A stretch of 22,355 bases of DNA from Pleurotus djamor (GCA_029747585.1 JAPEVF010000739.1:1-22355); one strand, 5' to 3'; counted from the first letter of the stretch, positions 8,482-20,044 are shown. Notes: a model not told the origin generated them from the sequence alone. Numbers and translations: made by a program.

Positions 8482-9754
8482 ATGTTCCCGAAACGCCCTT
8501 TATCGCTGGACATCATCCACACGGTGGCTGGCCACCTTCAGGACGACGAATGGAGCCTTCGATGTGCTTCGATCGTCTGCAGAGCATGGACGAACCCATT
8601 TCAGCAATATATCTTTCGTTATGTCAACCTTGAGCTCAGCAAGGGCAATCGTTCGACTGGATCGCGGGTTTATTCGCTCCTTGACTTGCTCAACCGCAAG
8701 CCTCGCCTAGGGAAATATATTCGGACCCTTTATCTGTCCTTCAACAAACATGGAACGTCTCAGCAACAAGCGATGGCTAGCATCTTTTCGCATGTCTCCC
8801 TACTCGAGGGTCTTCGTCTCCAGGGCTCTTGGGATATCGAGACCGAAGTAGACCCATTGTTGACAGAGGCTATCAGGAATGCAGCTTGCTTGCCTCGCCT
8901 GAGGCATTTATGCCTCTCACACTGGTGTATTAGCGATTCAAACCAAATCAAATCTATGATCGGGGAGCGCATTCCGTCACTCCGCTCTCTGGAGCTCAAT
9001 TACATAGCGCTTCGCGACTACGATCAACACAAGGACCCACCTACTAAACATGACACCATTCAAGTACCCGACATCGACAAGTTGATCGTACGTTTCTGTT
9101 TCTACAAAGATCTAGTTCGCTTCATCCAAACATGTGGTCCATTCCACGTGAAGAGCCTTGAATGGGACCACATCAATAGCGAACATAGGTCTACGATCTT
9201 CCGAATGTTTGCCTCACACCTCGAAGAATTGACAGAAATTGATCGTACGTCGTATCTGCTCTTCAATCATGGAACACATCAACCAATTTCCTGTCTTAGT
9301 TGATGAACATCATGACTTCGCTCCATTTACCTGCCTACGAAAGCTAGCTGCGAAAACCTGTGATCTTGACGTCAAATCCCTCAAGAACCTTTCTCAGTCG
9401 CTCGAAACAATATCCATCCATAGCCCAAATATGACTGGATTCTCCGAGCCTCAACTCGAGCTCCTTGACTCATTCCTCGCATCCAAGGAACACTTTCCCT
9501 TCCTCCAATCTGTATCCTTAACGATGAAGTCACCCTGGGGGATCCACGATCTACACGTCGCCATGCGGCAATACATGCCGCAACTGCTCGAAAGAGGCAT
9601 TCTATTCTTTGCAATACGAGACAGTCGTAGAACTCCATATTTCGGAAAACTGCAGTCTGCATCCCTTCCCGTCGAGGAATCTGCGATACCGTTCTCTCAC
9701 CTCAGAAACTTGGTCCTCTCCCGAATAGCCAGCGGAGTGGCCCAATCAAACTAA
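8482..9754 (+). CDS. F-box protein with LRR-like C-terminal region
   Basis: Two exons, 8482-9244 and 9300-9754, give 405 aa. The 55-nt intron has GTACGT and CTTAG ends and interrupts a codon after its first base. Residues about 5-50 (PLSLDIIHTVAGHLQDD, CASIVCRAWTNPFQQYIF) fit an F-box. After it come irregular leucine-rich segments (LLDLLNRKPRLGKYIRTLYL, ACLPRLRHLCLSHW, IPSLRSLELNYI, LKNLSQSLETISI) typical of basidiomycete F-box/LRR-like proteins, which usually act as SCF substrate receptors. The start is the ATG at 8482; an in-frame TTG two codons upstream is not used. The intron has the same place and phase as in the F-box genes at 16073 and 20045, and DFAPF...LRKL just after it resembles VDFAPF...LTKL there. 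This gene therefore looks like a distant relative that lacks the disordered tail. Confidence 0.85.
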
Positions 9755-9928
9755 AGTTGGCAGAGTTGAAAGCGAGGTCTCTTCCACACAAAAGGATGAC
9801 ATTTTAAAAAAAATGTTTTCGTTAAGTATCGTACATCAAATGGTATCTTACATTGAATGGTTGGATCATTTCATAAAAACCCCAGCGGCAACAGCGGGGG
9901 CTTAACCTGACTCAGATACGCAAAAGTA

Positions 9929-11140
9929 TTATACACCCAACTTTTCGCAACTGTCTCCTTTCTCTGAATCACTTGCAGCGACGGTCTTAGTGTTCTGAGC
10001 CGCCCTCGAAGGGAGGAAAGCGGTGGACGAGGCATCATCCACCTCAATGTCGATCCCTTGACCAAACTTGCGGTAGCAGAATGCGACGAGGACGAAGAGA
10101 TCGCAAACGATCAGGGCAACAGCACACTGACGAGCTCAACATGAGCAAAGAGTTGAACGGAATAAAGTAAGCGACTGACCTCAACGTGAGACATGACAGT
10201 AACGTAAATTCTCAATGACGCTCGAGGTCTCGAAACAAACAGGAAGGTAGCGTAGATCACGCTGAAGATGGTTATAAGGATGCTAGCAGTGAAGATGCTA
10301 TAGATGATGCGTCGGAGGTTGAGCGGCATGTAGACTTTCCAGAGGGCGATGAGCGGAACGGCGATGAGGATGACATCCGCGACGACATCGGCTTGAAAAA
10401 CGCCAACATAAGTCAGGAACATGAAAGGGGTGATAGGAGCAAGAGAGGGGAGCAAGAAAGGAGACTTACTGACGAGGTTGTTTACACCCGCTCCGGAGGG
10501 GAAGGTGCATTGAACCGTAGCACTATTGTGCCAGGCATCGGTCCGAGCGCACGAGTAGATACGTTGGACCAAGATACCCATACACATGAAGCCAAATAGG
10601 ATGTTCATGAAGAAGGCGACCTTACGCATGATGTTCCCGGGAGGTAAGACACGAACGAGGGAGACACCAATGCTGATCCTGGCAGTCCTGTAGGATAGAA
10701 TCACTTGATTCAGCTTCACAGAGAGCGAAAAGGGCGATGTTAAACACACCAAAGAGTAAGGGGGAAGAAAAGCAAGGAGAGCCAGAATATCCCAACGCGG
10801 GATTCGATCGGGAAGTACCTCTCTAAGACGGAGTGAGCAAGTAGCATGCGAGTGAGAGAAGGTGGTCAAAAGCGTACCCCCAGATCCGTTGGGTGGGCGA
10901 AGCAGCAACGCCAACCAGTTCACCATGTTGCATATTAAAGCTGTCAATGCCCACCAGTCGTCCCACCATAACCTCCTCAACCTCCATCGATCGAAAAGTC
11001 GGAAAAGCGTGACAATCAGAGCGATACTGTGAGGGATGGAGACAAGCCCTATTTTCGGGCTACTTGTTAGTATTAAGCAACAGATGTGATGGGTTGTGCG
11101 GCTCACCTTTAACCAAGGGGAGAGTAGGGATGAAAACCAT
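9929..11140 (-). CDS. Seven-helix fungal rhodopsin-like integral membrane protein, copy A
   Basis: Six exons (11140-11107, 11048-10878, 10822-10750, 10687-10470, 10391-10180, 10126-9929) give 301 aa. Seven hydrophobic segments are visible, at about residues 13-30, 46-65, 80-105, 118-142, 170-186, 193-220 and 237-255. The LRRLWWDDWWAL motif after the first helix and the NWLALLLRPPNG motif after the second resemble the W-DD signature of the fungal rhodopsin-like/PTH11-related superfamily. Members are membrane proteins of mostly unknown function, sometimes proposed as receptors. The C-terminus is a short cytosolic tail of about 45 residues with acidic and Ser/Ala-rich sequence. A minus-strand TTATATATAC at 11241-11250 lies about 100 bases before the start, a good TATA candidate. 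The gene is convergent with the F-box gene ending at 9754, and its paralog lies upstream. Confidence 0.85.
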
Positions 11141-12483
11141 GGCTAGTCGTTAAGGTGAGGTAGACGAAAACGCGGGAAGCGGACGCGCTGGGTGATGGGA
11201 ATCAACGACGTGAAGACCTATGCAGTGGAAACCATGTACAGTATATATAAGTATTCAGGTTAACAGGCTAGTACCTTACCGGAAGCCCATAGGCAACCAA
11301 CCCTCTCGCCGCCGTGTGTCCATCCTCTCACACTATGCCCAGCCCAATCAGCCCGTTCGCGACATATGATCATGAAACAAACGAACTTCGCAGAAAAGTA
11401 AGGTGAGGAAAACTAAACGCGAAAAGGTATGTTTGACCCAAACGAAAACATACATACCGGCCGTATGGGGATGAGAATTCATATCATCGCACTTGAATGC
11501 TTGGAATGCCATAAGGATGGAGCTTCGAAATGGCGGCGCAAATCCATCTGGGAGTGTAGGTACCTTGATGCGAACTCGATATGGCAGGACTTTCCAACGG
11601 AATGAAAGTTAACGGCATTCCCTGACATGGACAAGTCAACAAACAACGGCAGGAGGGATAGCACCGTTGGAGCTGGTATGTTCTATCGCAGTGAGCCCCT
11701 GGTCGAACACGATGCATGTCCGTACGTCGCAGTGACGGCATACCCAGTTCTTCCAAAGAGCTCATTGGGAGCTCGACGAAGATCATCTGGATGGCTCAAG
11801 TTCGAGCTAGAGCATCCGCATTGCATTGAATCCGGCTAGGAACGTCACCACGACCGCTTACACGTTCTGATTTACTCGGTAAGCCTGCCAGACATCGTTC
11901 CATAAGGACTAGCAATGAATTCTGCTGAGCCTGCAAACCGTGAGATCACCGAGTCCATTACTAACGTTTCTCGGCTGAGATTCGCATGAGGGGACACACC
12001 TGGACAGAGCCATGAGCATGAAGTTCGATTCCCATGGATACTTACGTCCTCCAACGAGTGGAGGGGGCAAGGAGAAGTTTGGGAGAAGTAGGAAGGGAAG
12101 AGGGTTTGCACTGAGCGCCGCACGAAGGCCTTCGTAGTCGGATTGACTGGCAGTCCCAGTGAGTGAGCGGTGAGATCTAGAGGTTCATTTGTCATTCTTT
12201 ATTCTAATAGTACTTCAGGTAGTAAGATAAAATACTTATACTATGTACAATACATCAATTCGACAAAGCACAGTCCATGAAGCCCGTATGAAAGAAAATA
12301 GGTTTGATCCCGTCAAGTTGTTTTAGTTAAGGTCAATTGCTACATTGCCCTGATGCCTGAGGCCGCCGCGATTAGTATGAGTAAGGAGGGGATCAGACAA
12401 AAAGGTCCGCTGGATATGCCCAAGTTATCTCGTAATTTGCGCTGGACCGCGTGAGCGTCGCTACACCGTGTGGTGCACCAGTA
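11141..12483. other. Intergenic region between the two membrane-protein genes
   Basis: About 1.3 kb without a supportable gene. It contains the promoter of copy A (TATA-like box at 11241-11250) and the 3' flank of copy B, including an AATAAA on the minus strand at 12198-12203. Two open frames of 70-107 codons (11627-11839 plus, 11872-12195 minus) have no recognisable motifs and no paralog in the window. Confidence 0.45.
11241..11250 (-). promoter_or_regulatory. TATA-like box of membrane-protein copy A
   Basis: The minus strand reads TTATATATAC, about 100 bases upstream of the start codon at 11140. This is a plausible distance for a basidiomycete core promoter. Confidence 0.45.
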
Positions 12484-14022
12484 TCAACCATTCGATGAGA
12501 ACGACTTCAGCGCAATATCTGTGGTCCCCAAGTCGACGTCCAGGTCGATCTCGATGCTCCTGGCTTTATCGGAGTCTGTTTCTTCATCTAGACTACGCCG
12601 TCTATGCCGATAATCCACGGACAGGCGATGTTGGTGTTGTGGGCGACTACTTTCATCATCCGCATCATGGTCACCCGCCGTCGACGACCTCATCCCTGAG
12701 TCACCACCAGACCCAGACTGCGTAATGTACGCCGAAGAGTCACCTTCCAGCTCCCCCTCAAGCAATTCGGTGAAATGTACTGACGCCGTCAAAGTCTGCG
12801 CAAAACTGCGCCTTGTGTTCCGTCCGAAGCCTCGCTGAGGCTGTGGATGACGATGTGGGAGTCCAGGGAGGGTATCTTGAGAAGGGAGCTGTGAGGTGGC
12901 CGCTGAGGGGTAATGTGATTCAATATCTTGGCCGTTACGATAGCGTCGATAGAAGGACGTCACGAGAACCAAGAGGTTGCAGACAACAAGGGAAATGGCC
13001 GACTAAACGAGGGTGAAACGGTCAGCTTTGGTAGTGGGCCAGCGCGTTTAAAACGTACCTCGAGATGGGACATAATAGCCACGTAAATCCTCAGCTCGTA
13101 CATCGGCCTCGTGTAAAATAGGAAGGCTGCGTAAAGGACGCTCGTGAGGGCAGTAATAATGCTTGCTGTGAAGATCCACAGGACGATCCGTCGAAGATGG
13201 GGAGGCATTTTGACATTCCATAGTGATATTAAGGGAACTGCAATGAGGAGGCAGTCTGCAATGACGTCGGCTGAAAATGTAAGGAACAAGAGCGGACGGG
13301 TAAGCTGGGGTTTTCCAAGAAAAGAAAATGAAAGGGCTAGAAAAAAGGAACAAGACTCAACTAACGAGATTGAGGATCCCCGAGGACCTGGGGAACGTAC
13401 ACTGAACCGTGTAGCTCCTATGCCACGTTTCATAGCTAGCACAAGCATGCGTTCGTTGTGCGAGAACACCAGCGCACATGAGTCCGAACGATATGTTCAT
13501 CCAGAATGCCGTGCGACGCATGAGGGCACCTGGAGGCAGGACTCTGACTAGGGATGCACCAATTGATATTCTTGAGGACCTGTGGGCCCTCATGTTGGAT
13601 GAGGAGGTATTGCAGGAAAGGTTAGACGTGACGTACCATAATGTCAACGGGAAGCATATGAGAGTAAACCAGAACAAGATGACCCTCCCTCGAAACGACA
13701 TGTACCGTTCTGTTGACGCGGAATTCCGTTGAGACGAACCGCACACCGGAAGAAAACGCATATGGGATCAAAAGCTCACCATCTGAGCCATTTGGCGGTC
13801 TCAGCAAAAATGCCACCCAGTTTGGTATATCCCATAAGAGGGAGATCAACGCCCAATAATCGTCCCACCAAAGTCTCCTCATCCTTCTACGCTCGAAAAG
13901 ACGGAATATGGTTACGACCACCGCAATTGCGTGAGGGATCGAGACGAGGCCTGAGCATTAGAAAAGATGGGGTAAGTCAAATTGTGACGGTGAAAGCGAT
14001 TGGGACGATGGGAAGTGATCAT
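12484..14022 (-). CDS. Seven-helix fungal rhodopsin-like integral membrane protein, copy B
   Basis: Six exons (14022-13989, 13950-13780, 13709-13637, 13579-13362, 13270-13059, 13002-12484) give 408 aa. Exons 1-5 are 34, 171, 73, 218 and 212 nt, exactly the lengths in copy A, which supports the model even where splice sites are weak. Intron 1 (13988-13951) is only 38 nt with a GTCACA donor, and intron 4 has a GTTGAG donor, so the very N-terminus is the least certain part. The shared motifs are RRLWWDDYWAL, LLRPPNGSD, ISIGASLVRVLPPG, AVPLISLW, IFTASI and RIYVAIMSH. The last exon is 519 nt against 198 nt in A. It encodes a Ser/Arg/His/Asp-rich cytosolic tail of about 150 residues. The role is unknown; by family it is a multi-pass membrane protein. 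Confidence 0.78.
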
Positions 14023-16072
14023 GGTGGGATGGAACAAGGTACGAGTGGCAATCATCACAACTCAGCGTGTATCCCAGCGGCTGTCCCCCGGATGATATAG
14101 CCCATCAGCCACATGACGCTTACACTCTATGACGGATACAACCATGATGAACAATGATGGAACTTGCCTTTGGACAACGCCAGATTCGGTATTGGCAGAG
14201 ATGTCATGACATTGAAGGGCGATGATACTGAGGAAGAGGGGGGGAGGAGAGGAGCGAGGGGATGGAGATAGAGAAGAGGAGCGAGGGAAAAGGCAAGCCG
14301 GCGTGAACAGCTTTACCTTGAGCTCAGGGTGTATACGTATCGCCGGCGGCGTACTCTACAGGACTCAATGGTGGCAAGGCGCCTCCGTCGATAGGACGCG
14401 CTCAGCATCGTAACTAGTGGGGGTCGAAGAATAATGACAACTGAATAAACCAAGAAAAGGAAAGGAAAGAGAAAAACCCACGATAATAAGATATTCACGC
14501 CGTCCATTCGGAGCATGTAGATGGCAGACGGACTTCACGAGAAGGGTTGAGGCGTGCATGGGGACTGGGAATCGTGTGCAATCTGCGCGGGATGAATCCT
14601 CGAGCCAGCTTCATGGGGGAATGATGCGCAGGGAAGCTTGGACGTGGATTTTTATGCCGTCACTAGCTACGGTGTTCCTGGAAAATTCCGTCCGACTCGC
14701 TTCCGCGAATGTTGAGGCCAGCATGAAACGTTGCAGGTCGTTAGCCGAAAGGGGGCGCGTCAACCACGCAGGAAGCAGGGCATCTGAGACCCGAGAACCA
14801 GATAGCCCTGCATATTCAATTAAGCATGCACGACAAAAGATCCTGGCTAGTGGCCATGGATCTCTAGCGACGCAAGTGAAACTCGCAAGTGAGACTCGGC
14901 CACCTAAAGAAGTGAGTATTATACCTTAAGTAAGATTATTCCTATCGAGTGATGGATGGCGGGGAAGAATTGTTCAGAGAGGATGCGACGGGAGTTGCCG
15001 CCTTGAGTGTTCACCATGTTGAATGCAAGTCCAACTGTCCAACTTGAGTCCAACCGCCGGAGGTTGCACATGGGATTAAAGAGTGAGTTGGGACCTGAAG
15101 CTGATGTGTAGTCCCGAGCATCAGACTGCATTAGTTGGAACCATAGCTGGTCAATCCGAGCGCAACCCAAGCGAGAACTTTCAGGCAAACCCCTCAAAAG
15201 CCCTAGGAGCCTCCTCTCCTGTAGATACTAAAAGCCTTCAAGTCGCCCTGAACAAAGGATGCCATTGCATAAGTTTGAAGGATGGTGGTAAAATAGCTCT
15301 GCATGGTTCTAGATGAGTCATAAGGCGTTCGGATGTGTTTAAACTTTACAGGGAGAGTAAGCAGACGAGTAGAGGAGGAGGAGAATGATATGGGTTCGGA
15401 TGTGACATCTGAGTCGCCGTAGGTTTAGGTAGGGCAATCACAGGTAAAACTGATATGAAAAATGTAGATGAATGTGCTTGCGGTGAAGATGGCGAGCGGC
15501 GTGGTCCTCTTCAACCAAAAGAAGACACGGAGTATTGACATCCAATTCGAGGGCGAGGAAATCTTCCAGCAAACACCGCTTTCAGAGGTGATGGTTTCAA
15601 AGTAATTCGTTTGAAAATTGCGAATGACCACTTCGTTAGGCTGGGGGAAGGGAGACAAAAGGGAGAGATCATGGACGCCCCAGAATGCCTTGTTCTCACG
15701 CTCAGCAATATCGAACATTGACTGCCTAGGCGCCTAATCGTTGATGATCATCTTGGACGGAAACTTCTAAACCGCTTTCAACAACATCAATTCATCGGCT
15801 TGTCCGGGGGTTCCCAACGTTTATCTGGCTGATGAGCCACTGCTATTCTACTTTGGATGCTTGGGCAGTGCCACTCGCTACTCCTCGACTTGGGTTTGAC
15901 GTTCGACGTCGTCGTCCCCGAGGTACTTTGATGATGCTCCTAGCATCGGCGTCAATGTCAACGCACGGGGCCAGTCATTGCCTCATGGATCACAACTTAA
16001 ACGTTATTTTCGTCCGACAACCTTCCTCAGGCGTCTATTGGTCACCACCATCTACCCTCACTCCAGACCACC
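14023..16072. other. 2-kb region without a convincing gene
   Basis: This region lies upstream of copy B and of the F-box gene at 16073. It includes a polypurine tract at about 14226-14294 and another near 14450-14475. Short open frames on both strands (14558-14929 plus, 14919-15197 minus, 15832-16161 plus) carry no recognisable motif. A minus-strand fragment at about 15435-15540 resembles the sixth-helix region of the neighbouring membrane proteins. The sequence just before 16073 is pyrimidine-rich, as expected of a promoter. Confidence 0.4.
15435..15540 (-). pseudogene. Possible relic of a third rhodopsin-like membrane-protein gene
   Basis: The minus strand encodes SILRVFFWLKRTTPLAIFTAS, then a hydrophobic stretch. 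In copies A and B the equivalent place reads LWKVYMPLNLRRIIYSIFTAS and LWNVKMPPHLRRIVLWIFTAS. The match covers only about 30 residues around IFTAS, and no other exon of the family was found nearby, so chance similarity cannot be excluded. Confidence 0.3.
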
Positions 16073-18925
16073 ATGAGCTCTCCTTCGCCAATGCTTACCT
16101 ACCCTTCTCGCCCTCGCATTCCCCAGGAACTAGTCGACATGATCATAGGCTTTGTGGATGATCCAACCGACTGGAAACAGTGTGCGCTCGTGTGTCGTTC
16201 ATGGATCCATGCCAGCCATTTGCACCTTTTTCGCGAAATCAGCGTTGCCATTGGAGAATTTCGCGTGCCACCCGTAATTCGACTTCAGGCCGTACTGAAC
16301 AAGTCTCCTTACCTTGCTAGACATGTCCGGTCCCTCAAAATTGAGCGCATCATCGACGACGATTTCTTTGTCGGACCACAAGAGCAACTCCTTTCTATCA
16401 TGCTACCCTTGTTCGCCCTTGTCCACACGTTCGTGTTCATTTCCTACGGAGACGAGGAGGAAGAGTTCATGATCGATGAAATGTTACGGAACGCAGTTGG
16501 CGTCCTCCTTCGATCCTCGCTCCTCAAACATGTCACACTCCATGGACTGGTCTTCTTGAACTTTGGGGATTTCTCCGATCTCATAGGGACAACGATCCAC
16601 TCCCTATCGACACTGCACTTCCGAGGCATCATCAGGTATAGGCCTGTAGAGTCGCCTCGCCCGACGACAAAGTCAGGACCGCCAGTCGTCCTCGACACTC
16701 TCATAGTCGACCATCCAGGAGCTATCTATCTAGAATGGCTTGAATCACTGTCCCATCCCTTGATAGTCAAAAAGCTGGTCATGAGTGGAGTTGGCCCCAG
16801 TAGTCATTTGGTGGGACGGCTTGCTAGCGGTTTAGAAGAATTATGTCTCCTTTTGGATCACGGTTCGTCCTTTTGTATGTTTACTCTCTAGGTGCTCTTA
16901 CTGAGTCACCGAGTAGATTTTGCACCTTTCCCTGATTTCTCCCGTCTACCGTGCTTAACAAAGCTGACGGTGAAGTACCCTCACGAAGAACTCTACGATA
17001 ACGTGCTCATCAAAATCCCTGAAGACAATCATCTCGAGAGTTTGGAACTACATATTACAGACTTCGAAAGCTTGGAAGCACTCTCGATCAGGATCACCGA
17101 TGTCTTTCTAACCTCCGGCCATTTTCCGTGCCTTAAACGTATTGTCCTACGCGTAGACACAGATTCATATGAAACGCCCGTATTCAAGTTCATCTGCAAA
17201 TATTTGAAGACCACCATCGGCACAAACCTCCTTTATCTACGGTTCCAAACGGGGGAGATCCTCCATCCGTCACAGATTCGAGACCAAGCCTCTCGACGAG
17301 AGTTGTACTTCCCATCTGACTTCCCGTGGTTTCTCGACGAACTGCAAGTTGAGGAAACAGTGCAAGAGACGGTCGCTGAGTGTATTCAAGGGATTGACGA
17401 GGAACAGCGGGTCGAAGTTGAAGGGGAGGGGGCAACTTCAGATGAGAATCGCGAAGGGCACGAAGCCGAGGAAGATGATGCAGATGACGAGGACGCGGAT
17501 GATAGTGATGATATACAACCCTCTTCAACCGCTTCCAAGGGCAAAGGAAGGGCTGACCCGGCCGATCTGGCTGACCCTGGTGCAACAAATGGCGACTACT
17601 CACCCCAGGCATCGGCTGCTTGGGATTCCTCTTGCCAGAAAACCGATGATTCCAACTACGTCTACTATGGAGGCGCCGAACAGCCTGCGTACCTAGTGGC
17701 TCAAGAATACGACGCTAACAACGATCCGACTTCCCATCAATATGCTTCTTCGTCTCAAGTAACACTTGAAGCTTTCTACCCTCAGCAAGTATCTGCTGTG
17801 GATAACGACGCAGTAGAGCAGGCGTATGCCCCAGCGCCTCAAACAGAGCCGGCTCCTTCGACACAGCAGCTGGCCCCCTTGGACGCCCCTTATCAACAGG
17901 AGCATTATGGGTCGACTGACAGTGCCTGGTCTAAGAATGCTAATGCACAGTCGGGCGGTGTCGCTGAGACCAATTCGGTTTATTATTATCCTGAAACGAC
18001 GTACTCAACTCAAGCCGACTCCCAATCCACATCACAATCCCAGTCCACATACGCTACCCCACAATACTCGACATCGACGTCGTCCTCTACGGCAACGTAC
18101 GATGCTCCGCAAGTCGATAACTACGGTACAAACTACGCACAGTTCGACTGGTCTGCCTCGGGCCCCGTGTCTTGCTACGGGGATAATCATTCTTCGTATC
18201 ATCAATACTCACAATCCAATGCCGCCGCAGCTTCCACATCGCCTTCCCATACCCAATGGACATCATCAGACTCCTCCTATCCGTCCTATCATCCTGTTTC
18301 CCATACCGCAAATGATGACAATGGCCTCAATGGGAGCACTTGGAACCCATCACATCATGCCGTCGCATCGACTACTGCCAGCGGTACTTATTCTCGGGAA
18401 ATGGGTGGATATCAAGGACATTACAGCATGGCCCAGAGCTCGGGCATGGTTGACAACTGGGCGTCTGCCTCGGGCTCCCAACACGTTTACTCCACCGGCC
18501 CCTCAGGCGACACGCAGCAGGCGTTGCATTCGTATCAACAGAATGATCACCCCCAATATGATCATTACGGAAACACGACCCAAGCCCATCAAGAACAACC
18601 AATGTCCGCGTACCAGTATCAGTACGGGCATGATAGTAATTCAAAAGATGCCCATCAACCATCTACGACTCATCAACCATCCATCGAAACGTCCGTTTCG
18701 AGCGCCCCAGTATCTTACTTCATACCGCAACCACAGTTCCAATCTGTACCTCAGATTCCGACGCCATCCAACCCATCATATTACAAAAGAAGCTTCGAGT
18801 TCGTCGAGAATTCCCTCCTCACAAAAGTTAGGGAGGTTGTAACAAGATCACCATATCAGCGGCAGGTTTACTTCTCGCAGACTCTAGCCCCAGACACTTC
18901 GTATCAGCCTCAATCGGGGAGCTAG
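16073..18925 (+). CDS. F-box protein with acidic linker and long Ser/Gln/Tyr-rich disordered tail, tandem copy 1
   Basis: Two exons, 16073-16862 and 16914-18925, give 933 aa. The 51-nt intron (GTTCGT...CCGAG) is phase 1, as in the two related F-box genes. Its acceptor is inferred from the shared frame and the VDFAPF...LTKL match. Residues about 14-55 (RIPQELVDMIIGFVDD, ALVCRSWIHASHLHLF) form the F-box. An LRR-like region follows, ending in the motif I.DQASRRELYFPSDFPWFL (about 385-403). An acidic stretch (about 449-465, mostly Asp/Glu) leads to roughly 465 residues rich in Ser, Gln, Tyr, Thr, His and Pro with almost no hydrophobic clusters, of prion-like composition. The known role of F-box proteins is SCF substrate recruitment; the tail's role is unknown. 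The start context ACCACCATGAGC is good. The tandem copy lies 1.1 kb downstream. Confidence 0.85.
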
Positions 18926-20044
18926 TCAGGTCTGTTGACAATTCTGACGGTTGTATTTTCGTTTTGTTTCCAAGTTATTCAACCACCAAGTTGCCCTGTG
19001 GAGATGCTCAGACTGAGATGTATCAATAGGAATATATAACCATCTGTAGAATACTCAAACCCCTCTGTAATTTATGGAATTGACTCTCTGGAGTCGACTT
19101 CAGACTAGACAATTTAGATACCCCTTCCGGACCTCCTCAATCACGTGTGTATCTCCTATCCCATTCATTGACCGAACCTTCCCGCTCAAGACCAAACTCG
19201 ATGGCCTCGAAGCTGCTTCGAATTCATTTTCTTTCCGCTCTGTCTTTCAGCGTCCAACTCCAAACCCATGGCCTCCTTAAGCACAATTCAAAACCGCTGA
19301 ATTCTGTCAAACGGCTTCTGCCATTTTTGACTCCTTGTCTCACACAAGGCACTCATGGGCTTGCTGAAAACGTTGCGACTCGTTTTCGTTTCATTGGGCA
19401 TGCCAGAAGCCTGCCTGTAGCTCCTTGGTGAATCGTTTACCCAAGGTTATCTCTCGACCTACACTGCCGGATACTCAATTATCGAGATCCATCTCAATGG
19501 GATCAAGGGGCTTCTACGCGTCGTTGACCATTGTTAAATAACTTCGTCTTGCTGTGTTCTTGGTCCCCACGATCTCTACAAATAGGATTTCCTTCGCGTC
19601 AGTGCCTTCTGTTCAAGTTTCTATGATTCCTTCTGATGTATTTCCCCGTCATATCAGCGCCACCTCCAAGTGTATGTGTGATTGATGATATCATTCATCG
19701 TCTATTTAGCCAATGACGGCTCGTACTGCTTCCAATAATGCATGAAAGTTGCTTCCATTTCGCCAGGGCGTCGGGTCCTTTACTAGGATTGATGAACAAC
19801 CTGAGGTGAAGAGTGACTTAGGTAAACCCCCCAAATATACGCCTCAGCGTCAAAACGGACACATGTGGCAACAGGCATCGGCCATCGTGGAATACAAGGC
19901 AAATCGCTCCGGATTCCCCTTATGCTCGATTCGACCAGTGTCCACGTTCAGCGAACAACCCCATTACGCTTTAGTGATTTAGCATCAGTCGTGGCCTTTC
20001 ACTCTCACCATCATCATCAACTCCTACCCCAGAACCTCCCCACC
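18926..20044. other. Intergenic region between the tandem F-box genes
   Basis: About 1.1 kb holding the 3' flank of the first tandem gene and the promoter of the second. An open frame that can start at 19201 encodes 76 residues with a hydrophobic, signal-peptide-like N-terminus (MASKLLRIHFLSALSFSVQL). It has no cysteines in a pattern, no paralog here and no clear promoter, so I leave it as a candidate only. Nothing else stands out. Confidence 0.4.

Noticed and set aside
12000..12050. AGTTCGATTCC as the T-arm of a tRNA
   Set aside because: The flanking bases do not form the five-pair T stem, and no acceptor or anticodon arm can be drawn.
14226..14294. Polypurine tract as an LTR-retrotransposon primer feature
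   Set aside because: No flanking long terminal repeats, primer-binding site or reverse-transcriptase frames are present nearby.
14365..14559. Minus-strand HAPNGRREYLI fragment as exon 2/3 of another rhodopsin-like gene (compare RPPNG)
   Set aside because: No WWDD motif or helix upstream, and downstream sequence does not follow the family; a four-residue match is not enough.
17826..18842. 338-codon plus-strand frame overlapping the F-box tail
   Set aside because: It is the +2 shadow of the Ser/Gln/Tyr-rich coding region; its Arg/Pro/His/Ile composition is what frame-shifted low-complexity codons produce.
19201..19431. Small secreted protein of 76 residues
   Set aside because: The hydrophobic N-terminus is suggestive, but the rest has no cysteine pattern, no relatives in the window and no visible promoter; it overlaps another frame of equal quality.
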